Positions 8,815 through 18,523 of a stretch of DNA of 64,000 nt are shown one piece after another. Made by a program: the position numbers and the translations under genes. The notes under the pieces are model-generated. The model was not told where the DNA came from and made no database searches. It saw nothing but the letters and a program-made list of their open reading frames with translations. How positions within the stretch are numbered: position 1 is the first letter of the stretch; every line of letters begins with the position of its first letter. This DNA comes from Candidatus Poribacteria bacterium. GTDB lineage: Bacteria > Poribacteria > WGA-4E > WGA-3G. Where the stretch lies: the NCBI GenBank assembly GCA_022824265.1, contig JAJEAG010000086.1:1-64000 (forward strand), read 5' to 3'.

Positions 8815-10182
8815 ATGAATCGTCAAACACCTTCTACCTACTCTATTACGTTCCCTATTATCGGTGAATCCGAACCGATGCGGAAAGTTTGGCACCAAGT
8901 CAAACAGGTCGCGCCAACGAACGCGACTGTCCTCATTACTGGAGAGACAGGTGTAGGTAAAGAAGTAGTTGCACAGGAAATCCACAAGAAAAGTTCCCGT
9001 AAAGATAGACTCTTTAAAGCTGTCAATTGCGGTGTGTTTTACCAAGACCTCCTTCAAAGTGAACTCTTTGGACATGAAAAAGGTGCTTTCACGGGTGCTA
9101 CGAACCAACGTCGTGGTGTGTTTGAACTTGCTGATGGTGGCACACTCCTTCTTGATGAGATTGGTGAAATGTCTCCCGAAGTGCAGGTAAAATTTCTGCG
9201 TGTGTTAGAAACACAAGAATTCACACGACTCGGTGGTGAAAAAAGCGTTAAAGTTGATGTCCGAATAATTGCTGCAACAAACGTCAATCTTGAAACATCA
9301 GTTAAAGATAAGAAGTTTAGACAAGACCTCTATTACAGACTAAACCTATTCCATATCCAAATTCCTCCCTTACGGGACAGGCGCGAAGATATACCTCTTT
9401 TCGTTGATGCTTTTATTTCTGAATTAAGCGCAAAACATGATAAAACGATCACTGGTATACAACCTGACGCACTCACATCCTTAATAAATGCTGATTGGCA
9501 AGGAAATATCCGTCAGCTTAAAAATGCTGTTGAATCTGCTATTATCGTAGCTGCATCAGAGGAACTTGAACAAAAAGATTTTCCCACAGAATCAGATTTA
9601 GGTAATGCTAAGTTTCCTGTCCACATTATTGATGAACCGGGAACTTCTATGCAGATTTTAAATCCGGACTCCGGACAAATTGCTTCAGAAAATGTTGCCA
9701 TATACAAGACTATTCTTGGACTTATCCTCTCAGCAGTTCGTCTGCTTGAACCCAACACCACTCATAACAATGAGATACCATCGCTAATTCCTGATGAGGA
9801 TAACAGTTGGCTACAGATAACAGATACAGATGATACGGCAGCAGTATTGCGGAAAACGCTTGAGGTGCTTTCAACTATAGCAAAGGCTCTTGAAAATCGT
9901 CCACAAGACGAAGTTATACAGATTGGCAATCCAGTAGGACAGCGAGACGGTTCAAGTGTAAAAGACGGATATCTACCTGTTCTTGATGATGAAGATACAA
10001 TTGGTAAGGTTGGTATGAAGATGGCGGAAATAGAAAAGGCAGCTATCGAAAAGACCTTGGCTGAAACAAGTGGGAATAAAACTGAAGCTGCGAGGATTCT
10101 GGATATTGGAGTTCGGACTTTACACAGAAGACTGGATGAATACAAAAAAGAAACTGAAAAAGGAAATGAGATTTTGGTTTAG
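8815..10182 (+). CDS. Sigma-54-dependent transcriptional activator without receiver domain
   Basis: A bacterial enhancer-binding protein of 455 residues. The AAA+ domain occupies roughly residues 15-250, with Walker A GETGVGKE (43-50), the sigma-54 contact loop GAFTGA (90-95) and Walker B LLLDEIGE (111-118). A Fis-type helix-turn-helix closes the protein (KTEAARILDIGVRTLHRRL). There is no N-terminal sensory domain, as in PspF. Unusually, about 160 acidic, poorly conserved residues separate the ATPase from the DNA-binding domain. It must work with RpoN, which is not encoded here. It follows the previous gene by 35 bases. Confidence 0.9.
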   Translation: MNRQTPSTYSITFPIIGESEPMRKVWHQVKQVAPTNATVLITGETGVGKEVVAQEIHKKSSRKDRLFKAVNCGVFYQDLLQSELFGHEKGAFTGATNQRRGVFELADGGTLLLDEIGEMSPEVQVKFLRVLETQEFTRLGGEKSVKVDVRIIAATNVNLETSVKDKKFRQDLYYRLNLFHIQIPPLRDRREDIPLFVDAFISELSAKHDKTITGIQPDALTSLINADWQGNIRQLKNAVESAIIVAASEELEQKDFPTESDLGNAKFPVHIIDEPGTSMQILNPDSGQIASENVAIYKTILGLILSAVRLLEPNTTHNNEIPSLIPDEDNSWLQITDTDDTAAVLRKTLEVLSTIAKALENRPQDEVIQIGNPVGQRDGSSVKDGYLPVLDDEDTIGKVGMKMAEIEKAAIEKTLAETSGNKTEAARILDIGVRTLHRRLDEYKKETEKGNEILV

Positions 10183-10242
10183 GAATGACCACGTAATATA
10201 CCCATCATACAAAGAACTCTCGCACTGGACATTGAAATCCTT

Positions 10243-10509
10243 CTATAATACTCCTACCATTGTCTGATTAAAATAGTCAGGTGGGAGCTCAACAATTTCA
10301 AGAACCCTTTCAAGCTGGTCGGTAGCTGGATCGTAGCCATAGTTAATTTGTCGCATCAATTCAAGTGCTGCTAATCGCTCTTGTGGTGTTTTTGAAAGCC
10401 AATATTCCCTATCACTTGATTTTTCAGAGAGTGATATAACAGAAAATGCTGTCTTATCCATTCTATATAGGTTCTTATCATTTAGAATGGGTGCCTCTTT
10501 TTTATCCAT
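10243..10509 (-). CDS. Small conserved protein, antitoxin-like orphan
   Basis: An 88-residue soluble protein. The pattern DREYWLSKTPQERLAALELM followed by NYGYDPAT belongs to a widespread family of small proteins that I remember lying next to nucleotidyltransferase genes in toxin-antitoxin-like pairs. No such partner is present: the next gene downstream is convergent. The start at 10509 is supported by AGGTG just upstream on the minus strand. It follows the MoxR gene by 16 bases, so the two are probably co-transcribed. The function is not established. Confidence 0.6.
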   Translation of the reverse strand: MDKKEAPILNDKNLYRMDKTAFSVISLSEKSSDREYWLSKTPQERLAALELMRQINYGYDPATDQLERVLEIVELPPDYFNQTMVGVL

Positions 10510-10525
10510 AATTGCACCTGAATAC

Positions 10526-11539
10526 TCAACTATCCGCAGGAGGTTCAACTTTTTCCAATAACTGTGAGATGATGTCAAGGCTGGAAATGCCATCTGCTTC
10601 AGCATTAAAGTTGGTCAAGATACGGTGTCGCAAGACAGGTTTGGCGACTGCTTTGATGTCTTCATAACTGACATGGTAGCGTCCGTGCATTATTGCACGT
10701 GCCTTTGCCCCTAAGACAAGATATTGAGATGCACGAGGACCTGCCCCCCAATTGACCCAATCCTTGATGAAATCAGGTGCATCTGGATGTGATGGTCGTG
10801 TGTTAAAACTTAATTCAACAGCATAATCTACTATAGACTCAGCAATAGGCACTTTACGAACAATCTGCTGTAATCTGAGAACTTCTTCACCCGTGAGAAC
10901 GGGTTCTATTTCAGGTTCATAAGCAGAGGTAGTCGTCATCACAATCTCTCTTTCCTCAGATTTCTCAGGATAATCTATGTAAATGTTGAACATAAAACGG
11001 TCAAGTTGTGCTTCAGGTAGTGGATATGTACCTTCCTGCTCAATTGGGTTCTGAGTAGCTAATACAAAAAAAGGTAATTCCAATGCGTAGGTATTTCCAC
11101 CTGCTGTTACCTTATATTCCTGCATTGCCTGCAAGAGAGCTGCCTGTGTTTTCGGTGGTGTTCTGTTAATCTCATCTGCAAGTACAATGTTTGCAAAAAC
11201 GGGTCCTTTTATAAAACGGAATGCGCGTTTTCCGGTGTTGATTTCTTCTTCAATAATATCTGTTCCGATAATATCTGAGGGCATCAGGTCTGGTGTGAAT
11301 TGTATGCGGTTGAATGGTAACTTTAGAATTTTGGCAAACGTATCAATTAGTAGTGTTTTCGCTAATCCTGGTACACCAACGAGGAGACAGTGTCCTTGTG
11401 AAAAAAGCGCGATGAGCAGTTGATCAATGACATCGCTTTGACCGATAATCCGTTTTTTGAGTTCATTTAGGATGTTTTCGCGAGAGGATTTTAAGAACTC
11501 TGCGGCTTCTAAATCGGTTTCAATGTGGGTAGTTTCCAT
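10526..11539 (-). CDS. MoxR-family AAA+ ATPase
   Basis: A 337-residue chaperone-like ATPase of the MoxR/RavA class. Walker A is GVPGLAKT (55-62), Walker B IVLADEIN (118-125), and the sensor 1 region reads FFVLATQNPIEQEGTYPLPEAQLDRF. ATG at 11539 has AGGAAGG at good spacing and gives the family N terminus; an upstream extension of eleven residues is less likely. MoxR genes usually precede a DUF58 and a von Willebrand factor A gene. Neither is present here; only the small orphan gene follows. Confidence 0.88.
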   Translation of the reverse strand: METTHIETDLEAAEFLKSSRENILNELKKRIIGQSDVIDQLLIALFSQGHCLLVGVPGLAKTLLIDTFAKILKLPFNRIQFTPDLMPSDIIGTDIIEEEINTGKRAFRFIKGPVFANIVLADEINRTPPKTQAALLQAMQEYKVTAGGNTYALELPFFVLATQNPIEQEGTYPLPEAQLDRFMFNIYIDYPEKSEEREIVMTTTSAYEPEIEPVLTGEEVLRLQQIVRKVPIAESIVDYAVELSFNTRPSHPDAPDFIKDWVNWGAGPRASQYLVLGAKARAIMHGRYHVSYEDIKAVAKPVLRHRILTNFNAEADGISSLDIISQLLEKVEPPADS

Positions 11540-11625
11540 TTTAATCCTTCCTAATATAATGAGTATTTTCAATTGTAGACATTGATTGTAATAGAAAACA
11601 GCAATTATGCTCTTATTACATTAAA

Positions 11626-12678
11626 TTATTCGGGTTTCCACATCTGAAGACCGTCAAAATCAAAGTTAAAGTCGATTATACGGGTGCCTGCTTCTTCAAG
11701 TTTTTGTCGGACGTTATGTTCGCGTGTCGGTTGGCAATAGAATAGTAGACAACCGCCACCTCCAGCACCGCATGCTTTTCCCCCGATTGCTCCATGCTCT
11801 TTTGCTATCTCAAAAAGTTTGTCAATCTGTTCATTTGTTACAGATGAATGTAGTTTTTTCTGGTTGTTCCAGTTTTCAGTCAAAAGTTCACCAAAGTCAG
11901 TTAATCGTCCACGAATCAGAGCTGTTTTTGTAGATTCTGCAATTGCCTTAAGTTTTTCTATTGCCTTTCTCACCCCCGGTTCACCACTATTATATGCTTG
12001 CGTGACATTCTGATGAATATTACCTGAAAGGCGTGATTGACCTGTATAACACAGAACGAGGTTTTTTTCTAATTCATACTGGATATGTGGTGTTAGTTTT
12101 ATAGGCGATGTTTTTACATCTTCTCCCTGAAATTCCATCACACTAATACCACCGATTGCACTTGCATAATGGTCCTGTTTGCCACCGAGGATACCAAGTT
12201 CATGACGTTCAATACTGCTGGCAAGTTCTGCATACTGATATGGAAGATATGTTAAATCCTTGATTGAACCGAGTACACCGATGAGTGCAACACCCATTGC
12301 AGCAGAAGTTCCAAGCCCACTTCCTGGAGGTGCATTAGATTGTGTTATCAGATCAAAACTTCCGATTTGGATTGACATCTGACGGACAGCTGCTTTAACA
12401 AGATCAATATTTCCATCATATTCAAGTTGTCGTACATCTTCAGCTTCAACAAAGGAATCAAAATCTGCTGAATAGATACGGATCTTTTTTTCCAAGACCC
12501 GTTGTAATTCCACTGAATCATTAAAATTCGATTGGCTTTCACAAACAAGTGATGCATAGGCGTATCGGTTAATCGCTCCATTGACAACCAGCCCTTTTGA
12601 TTCTTTTGTAAAAAGGGCAACATCACTCCAACCACCTGCAAAATCTATACGCACAGGTGCTCTTGTCCTGATTAACAT
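11626..12678 (-). CDS. GHMP-family sugar kinase (HddA-like)
   Basis: A 350-residue GHMP kinase. The N terminus IRTRAPVRIDFAGGWSD and the ATP loop APPGSGLGTSAAMGVA are typical of heptose-7-phosphate kinase and the fucokinase C-terminal domain; the late motif GGKACGAGGGGCLLF also fits. It is predicted to phosphorylate a sugar, possibly D-glycero-D-manno-heptose 7-phosphate for the envelope or a deoxyhexose. ATG at 12678 is chosen because AGGAG lies eight bases upstream. No heptose or GDP-sugar genes are nearby to fix the substrate. Confidence 0.8.
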   Translation of the reverse strand: MLIRTRAPVRIDFAGGWSDVALFTKESKGLVVNGAINRYAYASLVCESQSNFNDSVELQRVLEKKIRIYSADFDSFVEAEDVRQLEYDGNIDLVKAAVRQMSIQIGSFDLITQSNAPPGSGLGTSAAMGVALIGVLGSIKDLTYLPYQYAELASSIERHELGILGGKQDHYASAIGGISVMEFQGEDVKTSPIKLTPHIQYELEKNLVLCYTGQSRLSGNIHQNVTQAYNSGEPGVRKAIEKLKAIAESTKTALIRGRLTDFGELLTENWNNQKKLHSSVTNEQIDKLFEIAKEHGAIGGKACGAGGGGCLLFYCQPTREHNVRQKLEEAGTRIIDFNFDFDGLQMWKPE

Positions 12679-12900
12679 CAACAACTCTCCTGAAATTGAC
12701 TTTTAACCATCTAAATGTTCTCACTCCAAGGTGCTACCAAACATACAGTAACTAAACGCTGGAGGTGCATAACATCTATGATAGCATAGTGTTATAGTAT
12801 TTTACAATTCTTTTTTCTGGAGAATCTAAATGATATCGAACCAAACCACTGTCTGCAAGACATCATATATTGAAGAAATATTAGAAAAATAAAGTATAAA

Positions 12901-12948
12901 AAAGAAAAAGCCGTAGAATACCCTGTGGAAACAAGGGTATCTACGACT
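12901..12948 (-). terminator. Intrinsic terminator of the HU gene
   Basis: On the minus strand, AGTCGTAGATACCCT pairs with AGGGTATTCTACGGCT (one bulge and one G-T pair) and is followed by TTTTTCTTT. It lies about 30 bases past the HU stop codon, so it ends that transcript. Confidence 0.88.
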
Positions 12949-12975
12949 TTTCTTATGTAAGTCAAACGACTAAGT

Positions 12976-13260
12976 TTAGGAGACAGCGTCTTTAAGCTTT
13001 TTACCAGCTTTGAATGCAGGCACTTTCTTCTTAGGTATCTTGATAGTTTCGCCTGTTTGTGGATTGCGACCATCCCGGGCAGAACGAGTTCTGACTTCAA
13101 AAGTTCCAAAACCGATTAAGCCAATTGAATTACCTTTTTTTAAAGCATCTTGAACGGTTGACGTAAACGCTTCAACAGCAGCACCAGCATCTTTCTTGGT
13201 GAGTCCTGTTTTGTCAACGACGCTGCTGATGATGTCATCTTTCATCAATTTCTTTGCCAT
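12976..13260 (-). CDS. hup: HU-family DNA-binding protein
   Basis: A 94-residue nucleoid protein that binds and bends DNA as a dimer. [20 protein letters not shown] forms the helical N terminus; [21 protein letters not shown] is the beta-arm signature that inserts in the minor groove, followed by a basic tail. AAGGAAG precedes the ATG. A consensus promoter lies about 200 bases upstream and a strong terminator follows, so it is a single-gene unit. Confidence 0.95.
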   Translation of the reverse strand: MAKKLMKDDIISSVVDKTGLTKKDAGAAVEAFTSTVQDALKKGNSIGLIGFGTFEVRTRSARDGRNPQTGETIKIPKKKVPAFKAGKKLKDAVS

Positions 13261-13462
13261 GATTTAACTTCCTTTTAATATAATTATTCATTCATTCAGT
13301 CAAGCAAAACTCACACGCGAGAATCTGGAATGACATATAATAAGCGTTAGTCGTTTTCGCTTCAGACTGAAAGTAAAATAAGATAGAAACTATTCAGTAT
13401 ACAAATTGACTGACACGTAGATGTGTCATAAATAACTTAACACGATGTAGTTTCTGTATATA

Positions 13463-13491
13463 ATAATACCACATTTTTCAAGCGTTGTCAA
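13463..13491 (-). promoter_or_regulatory. Promoter of the HU gene
   Basis: On the minus strand TTGACA (13491-13486) and TATTAT (13468-13463) are 17 bases apart. This leaves an untranslated leader of about 195 bases before the HU start, long for a nucleoid-protein gene. I see no named riboswitch in it. Confidence 0.65.
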
Positions 13492-13797
13492 GCTGCGACT
13501 AAATTTCCAAGACCGCTTAACATTACAGTTTCCGCGTTAAAATACGGCGGAATTCTATGTGTCTACTACATTTAACGTTATTCTATGGAATTGGTTACTT
13601 GCTTAGGTGGTCCAAACTAATGCGTATCAGTATATATGTATAATTGATATGAATTATTGACACGCAATTATTGTTTATAAACCGATAGTTATAACGGATT
13701 AGTTCCTGAATCGTTACATCCTGAGTGCAATACGCGCGTGATGTGTTGATTGAAAACGGACGGTATAGTTCTTCGCGCTCATGATGACAAAACAGGT

Positions 13798-13826
13798 TTG
13801 CTTAAGTCTCAAATATGTGGTAACAT
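13798..13826 (+). promoter_or_regulatory. Candidate promoter of asd
   Basis: TTGCTT (13798-13803) and TAACAT (13821-13826) with 17-base spacing lie 42 bases ahead of the asd start. GAGGT precedes the ATG. The rest of 13492-13797 shows no gene. Confidence 0.4.
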
Positions 13827-13867
13827 TAAATAATACATAGAAAGGTTGATTTTGAGGTAAAAAAATA

Positions 13868-14869
13868 ATGAATGAGAGTTATCGTGTTGCAATTGTCGGT
13901 GCGACTGGGGCAGTTGGCAACACTATGTTGGAGCTTTTAGAAGAACGGTCATTTCCTGTTGGTAGTCTGAAACTGTTGGCATCTCACAGGTCAGCAGGGG
14001 AAATCTTGACATTCAAAGGGGCACATATAGTTATTGAGGAATTGACACACGATTCGTTTGATGATGTCGATCTTGTATTTTCATCAGCGGGTGGGTCAGT
14101 TAGTCAAGAATTCATGCCTACAGCGGTTGATAAGGGAGCATTAGTGATTGATAATACAAGTGCTTTCCGAATGGATGCTGATACTCCTTTAGTTGTCCCA
14201 GAAGTCAATATGGAAGCTGCTCTTAAACACAATGGTCTTATAGCAAATCCGAACTGTTCTACTATCCAGATGATGGTTGCACTCAAACCGATTTACGATG
14301 CTGTCGGAATTAAAAGAATAGTCGTCTCCACTTACCAAAGCGTTTCAGGTAAAAGCGGACGCGCCGTGAACGAATTGATTTTGCAGACAACTGAAGCATT
14401 GGAAGGCAAACCTATTACGCTTGATCGGTTCCCACATCAAATGGCATTTAACGTAGCTTTTGATTGGACCTTCACAGACACAGGTGATAATGAAGAGGAA
14501 CTGAAGATGGTTAATGAAACCCATAAAATCCTTTCTGATGATACTATAGGGGTTTCCGCAACGACTGTTCGCGTTCCTGTGTTTTTCGCACATTCTGAAT
14601 CGATTAACCTTGAGACCCACGAAAAACTCACCCCCGCAGACGCGCGTAAATGTCTTGCAGATGCACCCGGTGTGCAGTTAATTGATGATCCCAACAATTA
14701 CAAATATCCCATGGCGATAGATGCTGCTGGCAAAGATGATGTATATGTGGGACGTATCCGGGAAGATATATCTATTGAGAACGGATTAAATTTGTGGGTG
14801 GTTGCTGATAATCTCCGTAAAGGTGCCGCGTTGAATGCAATTCAGATTGCCGAACAACTCTTGCTATAA
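13868..14869 (+). CDS. asd: Aspartate-semialdehyde dehydrogenase
   Basis: Catalyses NADPH-dependent reduction of aspartyl phosphate to aspartate semialdehyde, the branch point for lysine/diaminopimelate, threonine and methionine. The 333-residue length is typical. VAIVGATGAVGNTML is the nucleotide-binding loop, NPNCSTIQ contains the catalytic Cys130, and STYQSVSGKSGRAVNEL follows. The methylthioribose kinase gene 29 bases downstream and an aspartate aminotransferase at 17.3 kb give the region an aspartate/methionine flavour. Confidence 0.95.
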   Translation: MNESYRVAIVGATGAVGNTMLELLEERSFPVGSLKLLASHRSAGEILTFKGAHIVIEELTHDSFDDVDLVFSSAGGSVSQEFMPTAVDKGALVIDNTSAFRMDADTPLVVPEVNMEAALKHNGLIANPNCSTIQMMVALKPIYDAVGIKRIVVSTYQSVSGKSGRAVNELILQTTEALEGKPITLDRFPHQMAFNVAFDWTFTDTGDNEEELKMVNETHKILSDDTIGVSATTVRVPVFFAHSESINLETHEKLTPADARKCLADAPGVQLIDDPNNYKYPMAIDAAGKDDVYVGRIREDISIENGLNLWVVADNLRKGAALNAIQIAEQLLL

Positions 14870-14897
14870 ACATCTTGTCGTTTTTCGTTAGCATAAG

Positions 14898-16031
14898 ATG
14901 GAATTAAACAGAGAAACCATCCCACAATACCTACAAGAACGTCATCTTGAGATAGGTTTTTTTGACTCGGATGCAGAGTTGATTTCTGAGGAAATCGGAG
15001 ATGGCAACCTGAATTTTGTTTACCGTGTTTATGATGCTGCACGTCCGACCTGTTCTGTCGTGGTGAAACAAGCACCACCCTATATAAAGATATTAGGTCC
15101 CGACTATCCATTGCCTCCCGATCGCTTGACGTATGAATCCCGATCACTTAAGATATATAATCAGTTTGCAAGTCAGGCAGTACCAACACAACACTATTTT
15201 GATAGTGATGCAGCAGTAATTGTAATGGAAGATCTTCGCGGGTACCGTTTATTGCGAGACAATCTCGTTGCTGGAATAGTTGATATAACTGTCCCCGAAC
15301 AAATTGGTTGCTTTATGGGGAAGGTGCATAGCCAAACATATACCGAAAATCTTGACAGTACTACAGCAGATAAGTACCGAGAAGATTTTGGTAATACAGT
15401 GATGCAATCAATAACTGCAGATTATGTTTTCACTTTTCCTTTTATGGAACACGAAACGAATTTCTATTCCGATGGTTTGGAGTTAGATGTTAAACGGTTG
15501 AAGACAGATGATGTGTTCCTGCAACATGCACGAAATCTAAAATCAATTTTTCTAACTGAACAACACGGTTTGACGCATGGGGATCTCCATACTGGCAGTA
15601 TAATGGTCAAAGATGATGCTGCCAAGGTTATAGATTCAGAATTTGCATTCTATGGTCCCGTTGGATTTGACATTGGATTGTTTTGGGCAAACTATCTTTT
15701 ATCCTATTTTTCACACACTGGAAATACCGATGTGCAATCAGAAATAAAGACCGCCATTATTCAAACGTGGGAGACATACACAGAAGAATTTGAAATAGAT
15801 CCTATCCTAAAGACACGTACCCTAAATACTATCTTCCACGAAGCTGTAGGGTTTGCTGGTATGGAAATGTTAAGACGGATCATTGGTGCTGCACATGTCA
15901 AGGACATTGAAAGTATTCAGGACAAAGAAAAAAAATTAAGTATAGAAACCAATATTCTTAAATTCGGACTCTTTCTTGTAAAAGAGCGGAAGAACATTAC
16001 CACTGTTTATAAATTGGTAGAATCGTTATAG
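14898..16031 (+). CDS. mtnK: S-methyl-5-thioribose kinase
   Basis: A methionine salvage enzyme that phosphorylates methylthioribose to methylthioribose-1-phosphate. The 377 residues have the aminoglycoside-phosphotransferase fold. The family-specific block LTHGDLHTGSIMV supplies the catalytic Asp, and VIDSEFAFYGPVGFDIG supplies the metal-binding site. GDGNLNFVYRV near residue 35 is the glycine-rich loop. The other salvage genes (mtnN, mtnA) are not in the window, so the pathway must be completed elsewhere. Confidence 0.92.
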   Translation: MELNRETIPQYLQERHLEIGFFDSDAELISEEIGDGNLNFVYRVYDAARPTCSVVVKQAPPYIKILGPDYPLPPDRLTYESRSLKIYNQFASQAVPTQHYFDSDAAVIVMEDLRGYRLLRDNLVAGIVDITVPEQIGCFMGKVHSQTYTENLDSTTADKYREDFGNTVMQSITADYVFTFPFMEHETNFYSDGLELDVKRLKTDDVFLQHARNLKSIFLTEQHGLTHGDLHTGSIMVKDDAAKVIDSEFAFYGPVGFDIGLFWANYLLSYFSHTGNTDVQSEIKTAIIQTWETYTEEFEIDPILKTRTLNTIFHEAVGFAGMEMLRRIIGAAHVKDIESIQDKEKKLSIETNILKFGLFLVKERKNITTVYKLVESL

Positions 16032-16091
16032 GTAATGTTCACAGATAACAAACAAGATCGATCGAAATGATAATTATGTATTAGGAAGAAT

Positions 16092-16949
16092 ATGAGAGAC
16101 TACTACGAAATACTCGGTGTTAAACGAAACGCCACTGCAGATGAAATAAAAAAAGCATATCGTAAATTAGCAGTTAAATGCCATCCCGATAAAAATCCTG
16201 GTGACAAAGTTGCTGAGGAGAAATTCAAAGAGGCATCCAACGCTTATTCGGTGCTATCCGATCCTGAAAAACGAAAAGTCTATGATGTTCGTGGACATGC
16301 TGGGGTTCAAGGTATGGGGTTTGAAGGATATACAAACGTGGAGGATATTTTCGCCAACTTCAACGACATTTTTGGACGTGCAGCTTATGGCGGATTTGGA
16401 GATGCTTTTGGGGATGTTTTCGGCACACACCGTCAAACTACTCGTAACTACCGCGGTCGTGACCATCGTATCAACCTCACTATTCCTTTTGCTGATGCGG
16501 TACTTGGAACACAGAAAGAGATAAATGTTCAAGGAAAAAGTATTACCCTTAAGATTCCACCAGGTATTAAAGATGGTCAATCACTACGTGTTCGTGGACA
16601 GGGAGAATCTATCGGTGCTGGCACAGCAGGAGACTTGTTGGTGAAAATATCCGTTCAACTACATCCATCCATATCAAGAGATGGACTTGATCTGGTAACT
16701 GATGTGAAAGTTCCAATGACGACAGCAGCGTTAGGTGGTACAGCTCGGGTACAAACACTTACAGGCAACGTAGATCTCAAAATACCATCAGGCGCACAAC
16801 CCGGACAGCAGCTACGTATCCGTGGACAAGGGATAGTTGATCCATCTGGTCGAAATGGAGATTTACGGGTTCGCATTACTGTGGAAATTCCGAAGTCATT
16901 GACACGCAAACAGAAGGATTTATTGAAACAACTTGCGAAGACATTATGA
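16092..16949 (+). CDS. DnaJ/CbpA-type co-chaperone
   Basis: A 285-residue Hsp40. The J domain (residues 3-68) has the HPD motif at 31-33, which stimulates DnaK. A Gly/Phe-rich linker with alternating [11 protein letters not shown]-like units follows, then two C-terminal substrate-binding beta domains. The cysteine-rich zinc domain of canonical DnaJ is absent, so this is the type II (CbpA) class. No dnaK or grpE is adjacent. Confidence 0.9.
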   Translation: MRDYYEILGVKRNATADEIKKAYRKLAVKCHPDKNPGDKVAEEKFKEASNAYSVLSDPEKRKVYDVRGHAGVQGMGFEGYTNVEDIFANFNDIFGRAAYGGFGDAFGDVFGTHRQTTRNYRGRDHRINLTIPFADAVLGTQKEINVQGKSITLKIPPGIKDGQSLRVRGQGESIGAGTAGDLLVKISVQLHPSISRDGLDLVTDVKVPMTTAALGGTARVQTLTGNVDLKIPSGAQPGQQLRIRGQGIVDPSGRNGDLRVRITVEIPKSLTRKQKDLLKQLAKTL

Positions 16950-17062
16950 CAAACGAATTTTCTAAATCTGATGTGTTGACTTTACAATTTTAGATTCTTC
17001 CATAGGACACCATACAACAATCATCTGTAATTCAATACTTTAAAAGAAAAATACAATTTGAA

Positions 17063-17233
17063 TTGCTTCTTGACGTGTTAGTGGTACGCTTTCAAGGTGA
17101 CAACGTGCAGAAGTTGAAACCTATGATTGAAGGTATTGAAGATTTACAAACGAATAAGCAGTTGCATCACGAGGCACTTCAGGTGTCGAGTCTTGATGAA
17201 TTCAGACAAATCTTATCATCAAATGGAAATTGA
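17063..17233 (+). pseudogene. C-terminal remnant resembling Rpn/PD-(D/E)XK transposase-like proteins
   Basis: The frame is open from about 17006 to a TGA at 17231-17233 but has no convincing start. It encodes RFQGDN, then a helix ending IEGIEDLQTNKQLHHEAL, then SSLDEFRQIL. That order matches the C-terminal tail of Rpn-family (PD-(D/E)XK nuclease) or DUF4351-containing proteins, which end in an IEAIEDLEQL...ALxVESLDEFxxLL pattern. The nuclease domain is missing. I read it as the decayed end of such a gene inside a 334-base gap that otherwise holds nothing recognisable. Confidence 0.5.
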
Positions 17234-17283
17234 TACATATTACAGGAAACTGTGTTATATATAATTGAATGTTAGGAGAATAA

Positions 17284-18471
17284 ATGATTTCACTATCACA
17301 ACGAAGTCAAAACGTCACACCATCATCCACCTTAGCCATCACAGCAAAAATCAACGCAATGATCGCTGATGGCGTAGATGTAGTCAAATTCGGAGCAGGC
17401 GAACCGGATTTTGACACACCCGACTATATCAAATCCGCCGCAATAGATGCCCTTGATGCAGGGTTTACAAAATACACACCTGTCCCAGGTATTCCTGAAC
17501 TTCGGGAAGCAATCGTGGATAAATTCAAGAAAGACAACGGACTGGATTATACAACATCCCAAGTCATTGTATCCTGCGGTGCAAAACATACTCTCTACAA
17601 TATCATGCAAGCGATCTGCGATCCAGGTGATGAAGTAATATTTGCTGCGCCGTATTGGGTCAGTTATCCACAGCAGATTAAGTTAGCAGGTGCTGTACCA
17701 CGCGTGATTGAGACAACGGCTGAGCAAAACTTCTGTATGCAACCTGATCAGGTTGAAGCAGCAATCAACCCAAAAACAAAAGCGATTCTCATCAACAGTC
17801 CAAGCAATCCTACTGGCACGACCTATGATGTGGAGACGCTCAAGCAGATTGCCGAACTTGCGGTCAAAAATCATGTATATCTCATCTCAGATGAAATCTA
17901 TGAAGCACTGCTATACGACGGTGCAACACATCAGAGTCCAGCATCATTCAATGAAGAAACAAAAGCGATTACTTTTGTTGTGAATGGCGTATCCAAAGCC
18001 TACTCTATGACAGGATGGCGTATTGGGTATACGGCAGGTCCTGAAGACGCGATTTCAGCGATGTCTCGTATCCAATCACACAGCACTTCAAATCCGACAT
18101 CCATTGCACAAAAGGGTGCTGTCGCAGCACTCAACGAACCGCAAGACGCTGTTATTGAGATGTGTAAAGCATTTGAGGAACGTCGCGATGTTATCTGTCA
18201 ACGATTTGATGAAATTGATGGTGTGAATTATGTCAAACCGCAAGGTGCGTTCTACATCTTCCCCGATTTTTCTGCGCACTATGGAAGAACTCTTGATGGA
18301 AAAGAGATTGAAGGGTCAATGGACATAACCGATTATTTGCTTAGTTATGCAGGAGTCGGTGTTGTTCCGGGGAACGGATTCGGTGCGGACAACAATTTAC
18401 GCCTCTCCTTTGCTACCTCTTTGACAGAAATAAATCGCGGGTTAGATCGAATCAAAAAAGCATTGCAATAG
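17284..18471 (+). CDS. aspC: Aspartate aminotransferase (class I/II, PLP-dependent)
   Basis: Transfers the amino group between aspartate and 2-oxoglutarate. The 395-residue length fits the AspB-type subfamily. The N terminus has GAGEPDFDTP and KYTPVPGIPELREAI; NSPSNPTGT and SDEIYE line the cofactor pocket; Lys238 in VSKAYSMTGWRIGY is the Schiff-base lysine; the substrate Arg lies in LRLSFATS near the end. AGGAG precedes the ATG. Prephenate or another amino acid could also be a substrate. Confidence 0.88.
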   Translation: MISLSQRSQNVTPSSTLAITAKINAMIADGVDVVKFGAGEPDFDTPDYIKSAAIDALDAGFTKYTPVPGIPELREAIVDKFKKDNGLDYTTSQVIVSCGAKHTLYNIMQAICDPGDEVIFAAPYWVSYPQQIKLAGAVPRVIETTAEQNFCMQPDQVEAAINPKTKAILINSPSNPTGTTYDVETLKQIAELAVKNHVYLISDEIYEALLYDGATHQSPASFNEETKAITFVVNGVSKAYSMTGWRIGYTAGPEDAISAMSRIQSHSTSNPTSIAQKGAVAALNEPQDAVIEMCKAFEERRDVICQRFDEIDGVNYVKPQGAFYIFPDFSAHYGRTLDGKEIEGSMDITDYLLSYAGVGVVPGNGFGADNNLRLSFATSLTEINRGLDRIKKALQ

Positions 18472-18523
18472 AGTCTGTTTTCCTTAACCATGAGGTAATT
18501 TTCAAAACAAAGGAGATATTATC

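Noticed and set aside
12830-12880. Sixteen-codon ORF with a TGGAGA site between HU and the GHMP kinase
   Set aside because: No promoter and no recognisable product; chance is the simpler explanation.
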